The position numbers and the translations under genes are program-made. Of a stretch of DNA of 64,000 nt, positions 14,986-23,435 are shown piece after piece. This DNA comes from an uncultured Paracoccaceae bacterium (lineage in GTDB: Bacteria; Pseudomonadota; Alphaproteobacteria; Rhodobacterales; Rhodobacteraceae), in the NCBI GenBank assembly GCA_945952025.1, contig CAMFGW010000010.1, positions 1 to 64,000 on the forward strand, in the 5' to 3' direction. The first letter of the stretch is position 1. The number at the start of each line of letters is the position of its first letter. A model generated the notes under the pieces. That model made no database searches and was not told the origin of the DNA. It saw only the letters and a program-made list of their open reading frames with translations.

Positions 14986-17120
14986 GCGGCGTTCCTTGCG
15001 GCCGGGGCGCTGGCCAAGGACATGAGGCCGGGCGGATCGAGGATCAGGGCGACCTGGCCGTCGTTCAGGATCGTCGCTGCGGCGATCCCGCTTGCCGGGT
15101 CAAGGGCGGCGCCGAGGCCCTTCATCACGACCTGTGTCTGGTCGAGGATCGCGTCGACAGACAGGGCCAACCAGCGATCCCTTTCATCCGTCAGGAGGAT
15201 CGCGACGGGGTGAGGCTCGGTGTCGGGGCCGGTCGGGGTGAGGCGCAGCAGGTCGCAGGCTGCGCACAGGGGGACGTGGCGGCCGTGCATGGCGACGAGC
15301 CTGTCGCGGACCGATCGGGCGACCCCGGGTGCGGTGCCGGTCGGGGCGGCGGGCGTCAACATTTCGGCGAGGCGGGTTTCGATGACGGCGGACTGGGGCA
15401 GGGCGAAGGTCCGGCCGGCGATGCGGACCAAAAGCACGTCGAGGACCGAAAGCGTCAGCGGCAGCGACAGGGTGAAGCGCGCGCCCTGGCCCGGACGGCT
15501 TGTCACCGATACCCGGCCACCGATCGAGGCGAGTGCGGTGCGCACCACGTCGAGCCCGACGCCGCGGCCGGACAGCTCGGTCACTTCAGCGGCGGTCGAA
15601 AGGCCCGGGCGGAAGAGCAGGCTGTCGGCCGTGCGTTCGTCGGCTGTGGCAAGGGGCGGCTCATCGAAGGTGTCGAAGGCGGTGCGGGGCTCTGTCCGTC
15701 CCTGCGCCGGGCGATGCGGGTCGCGATCGGCGGCGGGGGACCAGGCTGGCGACGTTCCAGGACTGGGCGGCATGAGGCCAAGGGCGGCGCCCCGCGCCAG
15801 TATCTTCGCGCGGTCGAGGCCGGCGCCGTCGTCGGCAACCTCGATCACCACGCGGCCGGCGCGGAGCGTTGCGGTCAGACTCACCCGGCCCTCGGGCGGC
15901 TTGCCCCTGGCGCTGCGGGTCTCGGGTGGCTCGATCCCGTGGTCGACCGCGTTTCTTATCAGGTGGGTGAGGGGCTCGGTGAGCCGCTCGATGACCGATC
16001 GGTCAAGCTCGGTCGCCTCGCCCGACAGGCTCAGCGAAACCTCTTTGCCGGTCGCGCGCGCGGCCTCGCGCAGGATGCGGCCCATGCGCTGGAAGAGGGG
16101 CTTTACGGGCTCGGAGCGCAGGGCGACGACCGATTCCTGCAAGGTGCGGCAGGTCGCGGCCAACTGGTCGAGCGCGTCCTGCGCGGCAGAGGAGCGGGAG
16201 AGGCCGGCTTCGGCCATGCGGGTGGCCAGGAGCGACTTGCCGATGAGAAGTTCCCCCGCGAGGTTCAAGAGCCGGTCGACGCGGGCCAGATCGACGCGGA
16301 TGGTTTGCGGGGCTGTGGTGGTGGCGGCCGCACCCGTGGGCTCTGGCGCGGCTTCGGGGGTTGCCTTGGGGGCGGCTCCGGCCGCTCCGGAGGGGAAAAT
16401 CTGCAAGGCCGCTTCGGCGTCGAGAAAGGCGAAGGGCGCGCGGATGTCGGCTTCGGCAAGAGTGTCCGGCAGGGCCAGGGACCAGGTCAGGGCGGCGGTG
16501 TCGGCGCCGATGTCGTCGAGCGGGGGGAGGGCGGACATGTCGCAGGCCAAGTCGCAGGCCAGGCCGGTTCCGCCCAGGTCGGTCAGTGCGCGGAGAAGGG
16601 GCACGGGGTGGACGCCCCGTGCTTCGAGCGCTGCGTCGGGGGAAAAGCGGATCTGCCAGGCTTTTGAGGCGGGTCGTGCGACAGGGTTTTCGGCCACTGC
16701 TCCCCTTGCATCCATGCGCGCGCCCGCGAGTGCCTCAGCAAGCGCATCGCCTTTGGCGGCTAGGGGCACGCCGGTGCGGGCGGCGCCGACGGCGGCGGCC
16801 AGGTGATCGGCGGCGCCTTGCCAGAGGGTGCGCGGCAGGGCTGCCGCAGCCGCCACCCCGTCGCGGCGGGCAGCGAGCGAGGTTTCGAACCTGTGGGCGG
16901 CGGCCGCAAGATCGCCAAGCCCCAGTGATGCGGCCCCGCCCTTGATCGAATGGACCGCGCGGAAGGCGGCGTGGACGGCCGCGTCATCACCGGCGTCATC
17001 GCGTGCCCCATGCGGGTTGCCCGAGAAGGCGGCATCCGCGAGCGCGTCGTCGAGCGCGCCCAGAAGCTCGTCGCATTCCAGGAAGAAGCCGGCGCGGATG
17101 GGCCCGAGCGGATCCTCCAT
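14982..17120 (-). CDS. cheA: Chemotaxis histidine kinase CheA
   Basis: Cytoplasmic histidine kinase (712 aa) that phosphorylates CheY in response to receptors. The order is: P1 (Hpt) domain with the phosphorylated His57 in RAVHSIKGGA; a linker/P2-like region (about 130-240); P3 dimerisation helices (about 265-340); the P4 ATPase with N box HLIRNAVDHGIE, G1 DDGAGLD and G2 GRGVGLDVV; and a P5 CheW-like regulatory domain (VLDVLLVRIAGRTFALPQ onward). The ATP lid between G1 and G2 holds an unusually long Pro/Arg-rich insertion. Its ATG overlaps the cheY stop by one base (TGATG). Confidence 0.96.
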   Translation of the reverse strand: MEDPLGPIRAGFFLECDELLGALDDALADAAFSGNPHGARDDAGDDAAVHAAFRAVHSIKGGAASLGLGDLAAAAHRFETSLAARRDGVAAAAALPRTLWQGAADHLAAAVGAARTGVPLAAKGDALAEALAGARMDARGAVAENPVARPASKAWQIRFSPDAALEARGVHPVPLLRALTDLGGTGLACDLACDMSALPPLDDIGADTAALTWSLALPDTLAEADIRAPFAFLDAEAALQIFPSGAAGAAPKATPEAAPEPTGAAATTTAPQTIRVDLARVDRLLNLAGELLIGKSLLATRMAEAGLSRSSAAQDALDQLAATCRTLQESVVALRSEPVKPLFQRMGRILREAARATGKEVSLSLSGEATELDRSVIERLTEPLTHLIRNAVDHGIEPPETRSARGKPPEGRVSLTATLRAGRVVIEVADDGAGLDRAKILARGAALGLMPPSPGTSPAWSPAADRDPHRPAQGRTEPRTAFDTFDEPPLATADERTADSLLFRPGLSTAAEVTELSGRGVGLDVVRTALASIGGRVSVTSRPGQGARFTLSLPLTLSVLDVLLVRIAGRTFALPQSAVIETRLAEMLTPAAPTGTAPGVARSVRDRLVAMHGRHVPLCAACDLLRLTPTGPDTEPHPVAILLTDERDRWLALSVDAILDQTQVVMKGLGAALDPASGIAAATILNDGQVALILDPPGLMSLASAPAARNAA

Positions 17121-17488
17121 CAGGGTGCGATCATCTGGAGCGCGCGAACGAGCTTTTCGGGCTCGAACGGTTTCACGATCCAGCCTGTCGCCCCGGCGGC
17201 GCGGGCGCGGGCCTTGAGGTCGGGGGCGCTTTCGGTCGTCAGCATCAGGATCGGCGTTGCGGCGTGGCGCGGGTGGGCGCGGACGGCCTGGACCAGGCCG
17301 AAGCCGTCAAGCTCGGGCATGTTGATGTCGGAAATGATGACGTCGGGCGCGACCTGGTCGAGCATGTCGACACCTTCGCGGCCGTTTTCGGCGAGCGTCA
17401 CCAGATAGCCCGCATTGGTCAGGGCGAGCGCCAGAAGGTCGCGGATGGTGCGGCTGTCGTCGACGGCAAGGATGCGGGTCGCGCTCAT
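17120..17488 (-). CDS. cheY: Chemotaxis response regulator CheY
   Basis: Single-domain receiver (122 aa) that carries the CheA signal to the motor or acts as a phosphate sink. The acidic pair D10-D11 (LAVDDSR), phosphoacceptor D54 (ISDINMPELDG), T84/T85 (MLTTES) and K106 (VKPF) are all present. The start was taken at 17488, where ATG overlaps the stop of the STAS gene (ATGA); a longer in-frame version would lie inside that gene. It is the second gene of the operon, as in rhizobial che1-type clusters where an STAS gene precedes cheY and cheA. Confidence 0.95.
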   Translation of the reverse strand: MSATRILAVDDSRTIRDLLALALTNAGYLVTLAENGREGVDMLDQVAPDVIISDINMPELDGFGLVQAVRAHPRHAATPILMLTTESAPDLKARARAAGATGWIVKPFEPEKLVRALQMIAP

Positions 17489-17781
17489 GTGGCGAGGCTC
17501 CGGGGCAGAAGGGTTTCGGGGATCGCGAGGTCGCCGAGCGCGCGGTCGATCGCGGGCGCGCAAGGGTCGAGCGTCATGCCGCCCCCGGCCGCGCGCAGGT
17601 CGCGCGAGGCGGCAAGAAGCACCTGCAGGCCAAGATAGCCGACATGCCTGAGCCTGCCGGCATCAAGCCTGACTGGCCGCGCCCGGTCGAGCGCGCGGAA
17701 GGCGTCGCGCAGTTCGAGCGCCTGCGCGGGCCCGATGTGCTCGGGCAGCGGGATGACCTGGCGGGGGTCCGCTTCCAACAT
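17485..17781 (-). CDS. STAS-domain protein heading the chemotaxis operon
   Basis: 98-aa STAS (sulfate transporter/anti-sigma antagonist) domain protein. The family pattern is seen in VIPLPEHIGPAQALELRDAF, ARPVRLDAGRLRHVGYLGLQ and the following helix VLLAASRDLRAAGG. The usual phosphorylatable Ser/Thr of anti-anti-sigma factors is not evident: the loop reads HVGYLGLQ instead of the typical D-S-S/T-G, so regulation by phosphorylation is doubtful. Similar genes open che operons in rhizobia and other alphaproteobacteria, where their role is not well defined. The start at 17781 follows CGGAGG by 6 nt; the upstream in-frame ATG at 17814 lacks such a site. Confidence 0.85.
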   Translation of the reverse strand: MLEADPRQVIPLPEHIGPAQALELRDAFRALDRARPVRLDAGRLRHVGYLGLQVLLAASRDLRAAGGGMTLDPCAPAIDRALGDLAIPETLLPRSLAT

Positions 17782-17828
17782 GTCCTGCCTCCGACTCGGG
17801 GTTTCCGAATCCAAGGCTAGGGGGCGGG

Positions 17829-17834
17829 GGTTAA
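17829..17834 (-). promoter_or_regulatory. CtrA-like half-site before the che operon
   Basis: The minus strand reads TTAACC 48 nt upstream of the STAS gene start, a half-site of the CtrA consensus. Such hexamers occur by chance several times in a window this size (another lies at 485-490), so it only gains weight together with the similar sites before the chemoreceptor and endolysin genes. Confidence 0.25.
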
Positions 17835-17858
17835 GGTTCGCTTACCGGCTGGCCGTGC

Positions 17859-18833
17859 TCAGTCGTGCCGTTTTTCCTGGTTCAGGTAGGCCGCGCAGCC
17901 GGCCAGGGCGGCATAGTCGTCCTCGACCAGGTGCACCGCGAAATCGTCCATGAAGGCGGAAAAGCGGCCCTTGTCGCGGAAGGCGGCGGCGAAGGCGCCG
18001 TCGGTCAGATAGGGGGTGAAGGCGCGGGCGACGCCGCCGATCAGGAAGATGCCCTGGAAGGGCAGGTGGGTCAGCGCGAGGTCGCCCACGACACGGCCGA
18101 GAAGGGTCTGGAACAGGCGGCCGGTCCTGACCGCGTTCGCCTCGCCCGCCGCGAGGGCGGCCATCACCTCGGCCGCGGGGCGCTGGGGGCCGCCGGAACA
18201 GAGCGCCGCCAGCCGTTCGAGCCCGCGGCCCGACAGCACATCCTCGACCCCGGCAAAGCCGTGGGCGCGGGCGATCTCGGTGGCCATGGCGGCCTCTTCG
18301 CGGCCCTGGACGGGCAGGCTCGCATGGCCGCATTCCGAGGGGGCCACGTAAAGGCCGGCTCGGGTGCGGTGGACGGGGGCGGCGTTGAAGCCGGTGCCGA
18401 CGCCGATCACCAGCCGCGCGCCGCGACGGGGCGTGCCCGCGCCCGGCAAAACCGGGCGAAACGCGTCGGGCGCCAGGTGGTCGAGCGCGTGACCCTGCGC
18501 CTGAAGGTCGTTCAGGATCGCCACATGGGCCGCGCCGGTTGCCTGGCGCACCTCATCGGGTGTGATCCGCCAGTCGAGGTTGGTCAGTTCCGCCACCCCG
18601 TCCGTCACCGGACCGGCGGCCGCGACCGAGGCGCCATCGACGCGGGCCACGCCCTCGTCCTGCAGGTAGGCCGCGAGGATCGGCCCGAGAGAGGGCTGCC
18701 CGGCATTGGCGGTCCGGCGGATCGAGGCGTGGTCGAGCTTGCCGTGGTGGACAAGCGCCACGCGGGTGTTGGTGCCGCCGATGTCGGCCACAAGCACGGT
18801 CGGAAGCACGGTCGGAAGGACAGGATGGGACAT
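17859..18833 (-). CDS. glk: Glucokinase
   Basis: Phosphorylates glucose to glucose 6-phosphate, supplying Zwf and Pgi encoded at 2.4-6.2 kb. The 324-aa protein belongs to the bacterial Glk family (not ROK). It shows the phosphate-binding ADIGGTNTRVAL near the start, VAILNDLQAQGHAL with the catalytic Asp, VIGVGTGFNAA, APSECGHASLP and IFLIGGVARAF. The start at 18833 follows AGAGG by 5 nt; the open frame extends 16 codons upstream to 18881 without a better site. It is divergent from nothing nearby and stands alone between the che operon and the ABC transporter. Confidence 0.93.
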   Translation of the reverse strand: MSHPVLPTVLPTVLVADIGGTNTRVALVHHGKLDHASIRRTANAGQPSLGPILAAYLQDEGVARVDGASVAAAGPVTDGVAELTNLDWRITPDEVRQATGAAHVAILNDLQAQGHALDHLAPDAFRPVLPGAGTPRRGARLVIGVGTGFNAAPVHRTRAGLYVAPSECGHASLPVQGREEAAMATEIARAHGFAGVEDVLSGRGLERLAALCSGGPQRPAAEVMAALAAGEANAVRTGRLFQTLLGRVVGDLALTHLPFQGIFLIGGVARAFTPYLTDGAFAAAFRDKGRFSAFMDDFAVHLVEDDYAALAGCAAYLNQEKRHD

Positions 18834-18911
18834 CGGACCTCTCGCGGCGGGAACTCTCGCCATGGGGTCACTTAGGGCCAATCGGCCCTGCCCATCAAGC
18901 CGTGGGCGCTG

Positions 18912-20996
18912 CTATTCGGCAGCGATCTTGATCACCGGCTCCATCGAGGCGAATTCCGCGTCCGACAGGTGGCACTTGATCTGGTGGCCGCCCTTCAGCA
19001 TCCGCACCGGCGGCATCTCGGTTTCGCAGAGGTTTCCGGGCACGTGGCTCTTCCAGCGGCAGCGGGTCTGGAAGGGGCAGCCGGGCGGCGGGTTCATGGC
19101 CGAGGGGATGTCGCCTTCCAGCACGATGCGCTTCTTCTCGACCCGCGTGTCGGCGATCGGCACGGCCGACAGCAGCGCCTCGGTATAGGGGTGGTAGGGT
19201 GGCTGGAAGACCTGGTCGGTGGTGCCCAGTTCGACCACATGGCCGAGATACATCACCATGACCCGGTCGCTCAGGTAACGAACGATCGACAGGTCGTGGC
19301 TGATGAACAGGAGCGTGGTGCCGTTCTTGCGCTGGATCTCCATCAGCAGGTCGGTCACGGCGGCCTGCACGCTCACGTCGAGCGCGCTGACCGGCTCGTC
19401 GGCCACGACGATCTTGGCGCCGCCCGCGAAGGCCCGCGCGATGCCGACCCGCTGCTTCTGGCCGCCCGACAGCTGGCGCGGCATCCGCTCGGCGAAGGCG
19501 CGCGGCAGTTTCACAAGGTCCAGAAGCTCCAGCATCCGGGCGTGGCGCGCGGCATCGTCCTTGCCCTCGCCGAAGATCTCGAGCGCGCGCACGATCTGGC
19601 GGCCGATGGTCATCGAGGGGTTGAGCGTGTCGAACGGGTTCTGGAACACCATCTGCACGCCCGACACCGTGTCGGTCGACCGCTTCTCGATCGGCGTCGA
19701 TTGGATGTCGCGGTCATAGAGCATGATCTTGCCGTCGGTCGCCGTCTCGAGCCCCATGAGGACCTTGGCGAAGGTCGACTTGCCGCAGCCCGATTCGCCG
19801 ACGATGGCCAGCGTCTCGCCCTCGCGCGCCTCGAAGCTCAGCGTCTCGTTCGCCTTGACGACCTTGGTGCCGCCGCCGCCGAACATGCCGGAGGAGACCT
19901 CGTAATATTTCTTCACATCCTCCATCCGCAGGACGACCGGGCCGATGGTCGCGCGTTCGGTCCTGGCGCGGGCGGGGGGCGGCGCGTCCCAGTCGATCTC
20001 GCTAGAGCGGATGCAGCGCGTCTCGTGCCGGTCGCCGAAGGGGACGGGGGCCATCGGAATGTCGCCCTGATCGCAGCGGCCGGCGGCGAAGTAGGAACAG
20101 CGGGGCCCGAAGTTGCAGCCGGGCGGGCGTTCGTGGGGCAGGGGGAAGTTGCCGGGGATCGAGATCAGGGGCCGGGTCGTCTTGTCGGCGCCGGGGATCG
20201 GGATCGAGCGGAAGAGCGCTTGCGTATAGGGGTGCTGCATACGGTCGAACACTTCCTTGACCGCGCCCGTCTCGACCGCCTCGCCCGAATACATGACGCA
20301 GAGCCGGTCGCAGACATCGAGGACCAGCCCAAGGTTGTGACTGATGAACAGAAGCGAGGTGCCGTATTTCTCGCCCAGGTCCTTGACCAGATCGACGATG
20401 CCGGCCTCGACCGTCACGTCGAGCGCGGTCGTGGGCTCGTCCAGGATCAGAAGTGCTGGCTTCGACATCAGTGCCATGGCGATGACGATGCGCTGCTGCT
20501 GGCCGCCCGACAGCTGGTGCGGGTAGGAACGCAGGATGCGGTCGGGGTCGGGCAGGCGCACGTCGGCGACGATCTGGCGGGCCAGCGCCCAGGCCTCGGC
20601 CTTGGCCATGCCCTGATGGATCATGGGAACTTCCGCGAGTTGCGCGCCGATCTTCATGGCGGGGTTCAGCGAAGCCATGGGTTCCTGGTAGATCATGGCG
20701 ATTTCGCTGCCGCGGATGTGGCGCAGCTCTTCGTCGCTCATATGGGTCAGGTCGCGGCCCTTGAAGCGGATCGCGCCGCCGACGATGCGGCCGGTCTTGC
20801 CCAGGTCACGCATGACGGCCAGCGCGACGGTGGACTTGCCGCAGCCGGATTCGCCCACCAGCCCCATCGCCTCGCCGGCCATGACGGTGCAGGAAAAGTC
20901 CATCACCGCCGGGATTTCCCGGGCGCGGGTGAAGAAGCTGATCGACAGGTGGTCGATCTCGAGGATCGGTTGCGAGGGATCCCAGGGCTTGTCCAT
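18912..20996 (-). CDS. Peptide-type ABC transporter, fused double ATPase
   Basis: Energises the importer encoded just upstream (DppB/DppC-like permeases and a family 5 binding protein). Two complete ATPase halves are joined in 694 aa, as in GsiA/YejF. Each has Walker A GESGCGKST, a signature (LSGGQQQR in the first, LSGGQKQR in the second), Walker B (LLILDEPTTALD; IVVADEPVSALD) and the C-terminal oligopeptide/dipeptide zone with HPYTQALFRSIP or HPYTEALLSAVP and its Cys-containing loop. The start is taken at the ATG 20996, 6 nt after GGAG; a TTG at 21008 and an ATG at 21002 are alternatives. Confidence 0.94.
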   Translation of the reverse strand: MDKPWDPSQPILEIDHLSISFFTRAREIPAVMDFSCTVMAGEAMGLVGESGCGKSTVALAVMRDLGKTGRIVGGAIRFKGRDLTHMSDEELRHIRGSEIAMIYQEPMASLNPAMKIGAQLAEVPMIHQGMAKAEAWALARQIVADVRLPDPDRILRSYPHQLSGGQQQRIVIAMALMSKPALLILDEPTTALDVTVEAGIVDLVKDLGEKYGTSLLFISHNLGLVLDVCDRLCVMYSGEAVETGAVKEVFDRMQHPYTQALFRSIPIPGADKTTRPLISIPGNFPLPHERPPGCNFGPRCSYFAAGRCDQGDIPMAPVPFGDRHETRCIRSSEIDWDAPPPARARTERATIGPVVLRMEDVKKYYEVSSGMFGGGGTKVVKANETLSFEAREGETLAIVGESGCGKSTFAKVLMGLETATDGKIMLYDRDIQSTPIEKRSTDTVSGVQMVFQNPFDTLNPSMTIGRQIVRALEIFGEGKDDAARHARMLELLDLVKLPRAFAERMPRQLSGGQKQRVGIARAFAGGAKIVVADEPVSALDVSVQAAVTDLLMEIQRKNGTTLLFISHDLSIVRYLSDRVMVMYLGHVVELGTTDQVFQPPYHPYTEALLSAVPIADTRVEKKRIVLEGDIPSAMNPPPGCPFQTRCRWKSHVPGNLCETEMPPVRMLKGGHQIKCHLSDAEFASMEPVIKIAAE

Positions 20997-21020
20997 CGTC
21001 ATCTCCAAAATCGCGCCGTA

Positions 21021-22196
21021 TTAGTCGCGCAGGCTTTCTTCGCGCAGACCATCGGCCAGAAGGTTCAGGCCCAGCACCAGGCTCATGAGCGCGAGCGCCG
21101 GAACGATGGCCGGCAGGGGGGCCGTGGTCAGCAGCTTGCGGCCCGCGTTGATGGTCGAGCCCCAGTCCGGGCTTTCGGGCGACAGGCCCAGGCCGAAGAA
21201 GCCGAGGGTGCCCAGAAGGATAGTCGTGTAGCCGATCCTCAGGCAGAAATCGACGATCAGCGGCCCCCGCGCGTTCGGAAGGATTTCCCACAGCATGATG
21301 TACCAGGGCCGCTCGCCGCGCGTCTGCGCCGCCGCCACATAGTCGCGCGTGCGGATGTCGAGCGTCAGGCCGCGCACGATGCGGAAGACGGTGGGCGCGT
21401 TCACGAAGACGACCGACACGAAGACGATCAGAAGGTTTGCCGGCACGTGGATCAGGTCAATCGCGGCGGGCAGCACGTTGATGCCGCTGTCGGCTTCCGA
21501 CACCAAGGCAAGATAGGTCCAGCCGCCTATGACGACGATCGCGCCGACGATCAGGTTGCGCAGCTGCGGCTTCACGTAGAGCCGCGAGTTGGTCAGCAAG
21601 ATGGCGAAGACCAGTGGCAGGATGAAAAGGACCGCCGCCATGCGTTGCGGCAGGCCGGTCTGCACCACCTCGGGCGTCACCAGCAGGTAGAAGAGCAGGA
21701 TGACCGGGAAGGCCAGCACGAGGTTTGCAAGGAAGGACAGGACCGCATCGAGCTTGCCCCCCCAGAAGCCCGCAGGAAGGCCGAGCGTGATGCCGACCAT
21801 GAAGGCGAATAGCGTGGCCAGGGGCGCGATAGAGATGACGATCCGGCTGCCCGCGACCATGCGGCTGAAGACATCGCGGCCAAGGTGGTCGCCGCCCAGA
21901 AGGTAGACCCCGGCGCCGTTCGGCTCGATCGTCCCGGCGGTCACGTTTTTCATTGGGCTGATCTGCGCCAGAACGTCGAACGGCGCGATCTGGTCGGCGA
22001 AGAGCGCGGTGAAGACCCAGAAGAGGACGAAGCCGAGCCCGACCATGCCCACGGTGGAATCGAAAAGCTTGCCGTAAAGCCCCAGCCTTTTGCGGAAGGT
22101 GACCGACAGGGCGAAGGTCGCGATCATGGCGATCCAGACCGGCAGGAAGCGGATGAGCAGGGTCGTGAAGACCTGGAAATGGGTAAGGGTGTCCAT
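21021..22196 (-). CDS. Peptide-type ABC transporter permease (DppC-like)
   Basis: Inner-membrane subunit of the importer, 391 aa. It has an N-terminal domain ahead of the BPD_transp_1 core. The hallmark LGGDHLGRDVFSRMVAGSR is near residue 100, and the EAA-type loop DYVAAAQTRGERPWYIMLWE near 295. LGFFGLGLSPESPDWG near the end is typical of DppC/OppC subunits. At least six hydrophobic segments are visible. An extra hydrophobic insertion (about 195-260) between the usual segments makes it longer than E. coli DppC (about 300 aa). It is flanked at 3-24 nt by the other transporter genes. Confidence 0.92.
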   Translation of the reverse strand: MDTLTHFQVFTTLLIRFLPVWIAMIATFALSVTFRKRLGLYGKLFDSTVGMVGLGFVLFWVFTALFADQIAPFDVLAQISPMKNVTAGTIEPNGAGVYLLGGDHLGRDVFSRMVAGSRIVISIAPLATLFAFMVGITLGLPAGFWGGKLDAVLSFLANLVLAFPVILLFYLLVTPEVVQTGLPQRMAAVLFILPLVFAILLTNSRLYVKPQLRNLIVGAIVVIGGWTYLALVSEADSGINVLPAAIDLIHVPANLLIVFVSVVFVNAPTVFRIVRGLTLDIRTRDYVAAAQTRGERPWYIMLWEILPNARGPLIVDFCLRIGYTTILLGTLGFFGLGLSPESPDWGSTINAGRKLLTTAPLPAIVPALALMSLVLGLNLLADGLREESLRD

Positions 22197-22199
22197 GGC

Positions 22200-23285
22200 T
22201 CAGCCGATCCTGATGCGGGGGTTTAGGAAGGCGTAGCCGACATCCGACAGAAGTTGCGTGACCAGGACGACGAACACAGCGACGACCGAGCAGCCCAGAA
22301 GCAGGGGCACGTCATTGTTGCCGGCGGCCTGCACCAGCGTCCAGCCGAAGCCCTTGTAGTTGAAGAGGGTTTCCGTGATGACCACGCCGTTCAGAAGCCA
22401 GGGGAACTGCAGCATGATGACCGTGAAGGGCGCGATGAGCGCATTCCTGAGCGCGTGGCGCATCACCACCTCGCGGAACGACAGGCCCTTCAGCCGCGCG
22501 GTGCGGATATATTGCGCCGTCATCACCTCGGCCATGCTGGCGCGGGTCATGCGGGCGATGTAGCCGATGCCGTAAAGCGCGATGGTGATGACCGGCAGGG
22601 TGAAGTTCTGGAAGGTGATCCCGTCCATCGCGCTCGAGGCCGAGCCCTTGAAGAGCGTGCGGTCCGAAATCCAGCCCCAGTCGAAGAGGTGCGGCGACAG
22701 GCCGACGGTCGAGGAGGCGAAAAGGACGATCAGCACCACGCCCGAGACATATTCCGGGGTCGAGGTGGTGGTGATGGCGACCGTCGACAGCGTGCGGTCG
22801 AGCCGCGAGCCTTCGCGCATCCCGGCAAGGACGCCCATCAGAAGCGAGGTCGGGACCATGACCACCATGACCCAGAACATGAGGATGCCGGTCAGGCCAA
22901 GGCGGGTCGACAGGATGCTCGAGACGGGCTGCTTGAAGACCGAGGAATAGCCCCAGTCGCCCTGCAGGACGCCGCAGTAGTGGGGCGCGGCGGCCGGGTC
23001 GACGCCCTTCGTGATGCAGTAGCCCATCGCGCCGCCCTGGGTGTCGGTGCCGGTCCAGCCGGGCACCACGCCCAGCCATTCGCCGTAACGCGCAAGGAAG
23101 GGCCGGCCGTAGCCGTGGTTGTTCAGCCAGCTCGTGACCTCGTCGTCGCTGATGCGCGCGCCGGCCTCGAACTTGGCGATCTTCTCAAGCTGGGGCGGAA
23201 GGTTGGTCAGGTAGAAGACCACCATCGTCAGGCAGAAGGCGGTCAGCACAAGAAGTGCCAATCGTCGTAAGAGAAAACCGGTCAT
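22200..23285 (-). CDS. Peptide-type ABC transporter permease (DppB-like)
   Basis: Second permease subunit, 361 aa, ending 3 nt before the DppC-like start. The start MTGFLLRRLALLVLTAFCL is the usual DppB/OppB N-terminal membrane helix. GDWGYSSVFKQPV, the EAA-type loop YIRTARLKGLSFREVVMRHA and the terminal GYAFLNPRIRIG match the family. A periplasmic loop of about 80 residues follows the first helix, longer than usual. The start at 23285 follows GGGGGA; the open frame continues 14 codons upstream to 23327 but without a ribosome site. Confidence 0.92.
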   Translation of the reverse strand: MTGFLLRRLALLVLTAFCLTMVVFYLTNLPPQLEKIAKFEAGARISDDEVTSWLNNHGYGRPFLARYGEWLGVVPGWTGTDTQGGAMGYCITKGVDPAAAPHYCGVLQGDWGYSSVFKQPVSSILSTRLGLTGILMFWVMVVMVPTSLLMGVLAGMREGSRLDRTLSTVAITTTSTPEYVSGVVLIVLFASSTVGLSPHLFDWGWISDRTLFKGSASSAMDGITFQNFTLPVITIALYGIGYIARMTRASMAEVMTAQYIRTARLKGLSFREVVMRHALRNALIAPFTVIMLQFPWLLNGVVITETLFNYKGFGWTLVQAAGNNDVPLLLGCSVVAVFVVLVTQLLSDVGYAFLNPRIRIG

Positions 23286-23390
23286 TCCGTCCCCCCATCG
23301 GGCAGGCTCGCCCGTTCGGGGCGCCAACGCTGCCGGTCAAGACGCGCCCCAGCCATGGCCCGGTGGTCCGGGCTCTGATGTCGATATGGC

Positions 23391-23421
23391 GGTCCGGCAG
23401 GGGGCGAGCCCCCGCCGGACC
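23391..23421 (-). terminator. Strong hairpin after the binding-protein gene
   Basis: An 8-bp outer stem (GGTCCGGC/GCCGGACC) and a 5-bp inner stem (GGGGG/CCCCC) are separated by a single bulged A and close on CGAG. It lies 15 nt after the binding-protein stop and 106 nt before the permease start, with no T tract. Such hairpins commonly protect or partly terminate the transcript so that the binding protein outnumbers the membrane subunits (inference). Confidence 0.55.
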
Positions 23422-23435
23422 GATGGCAGCGGCCG

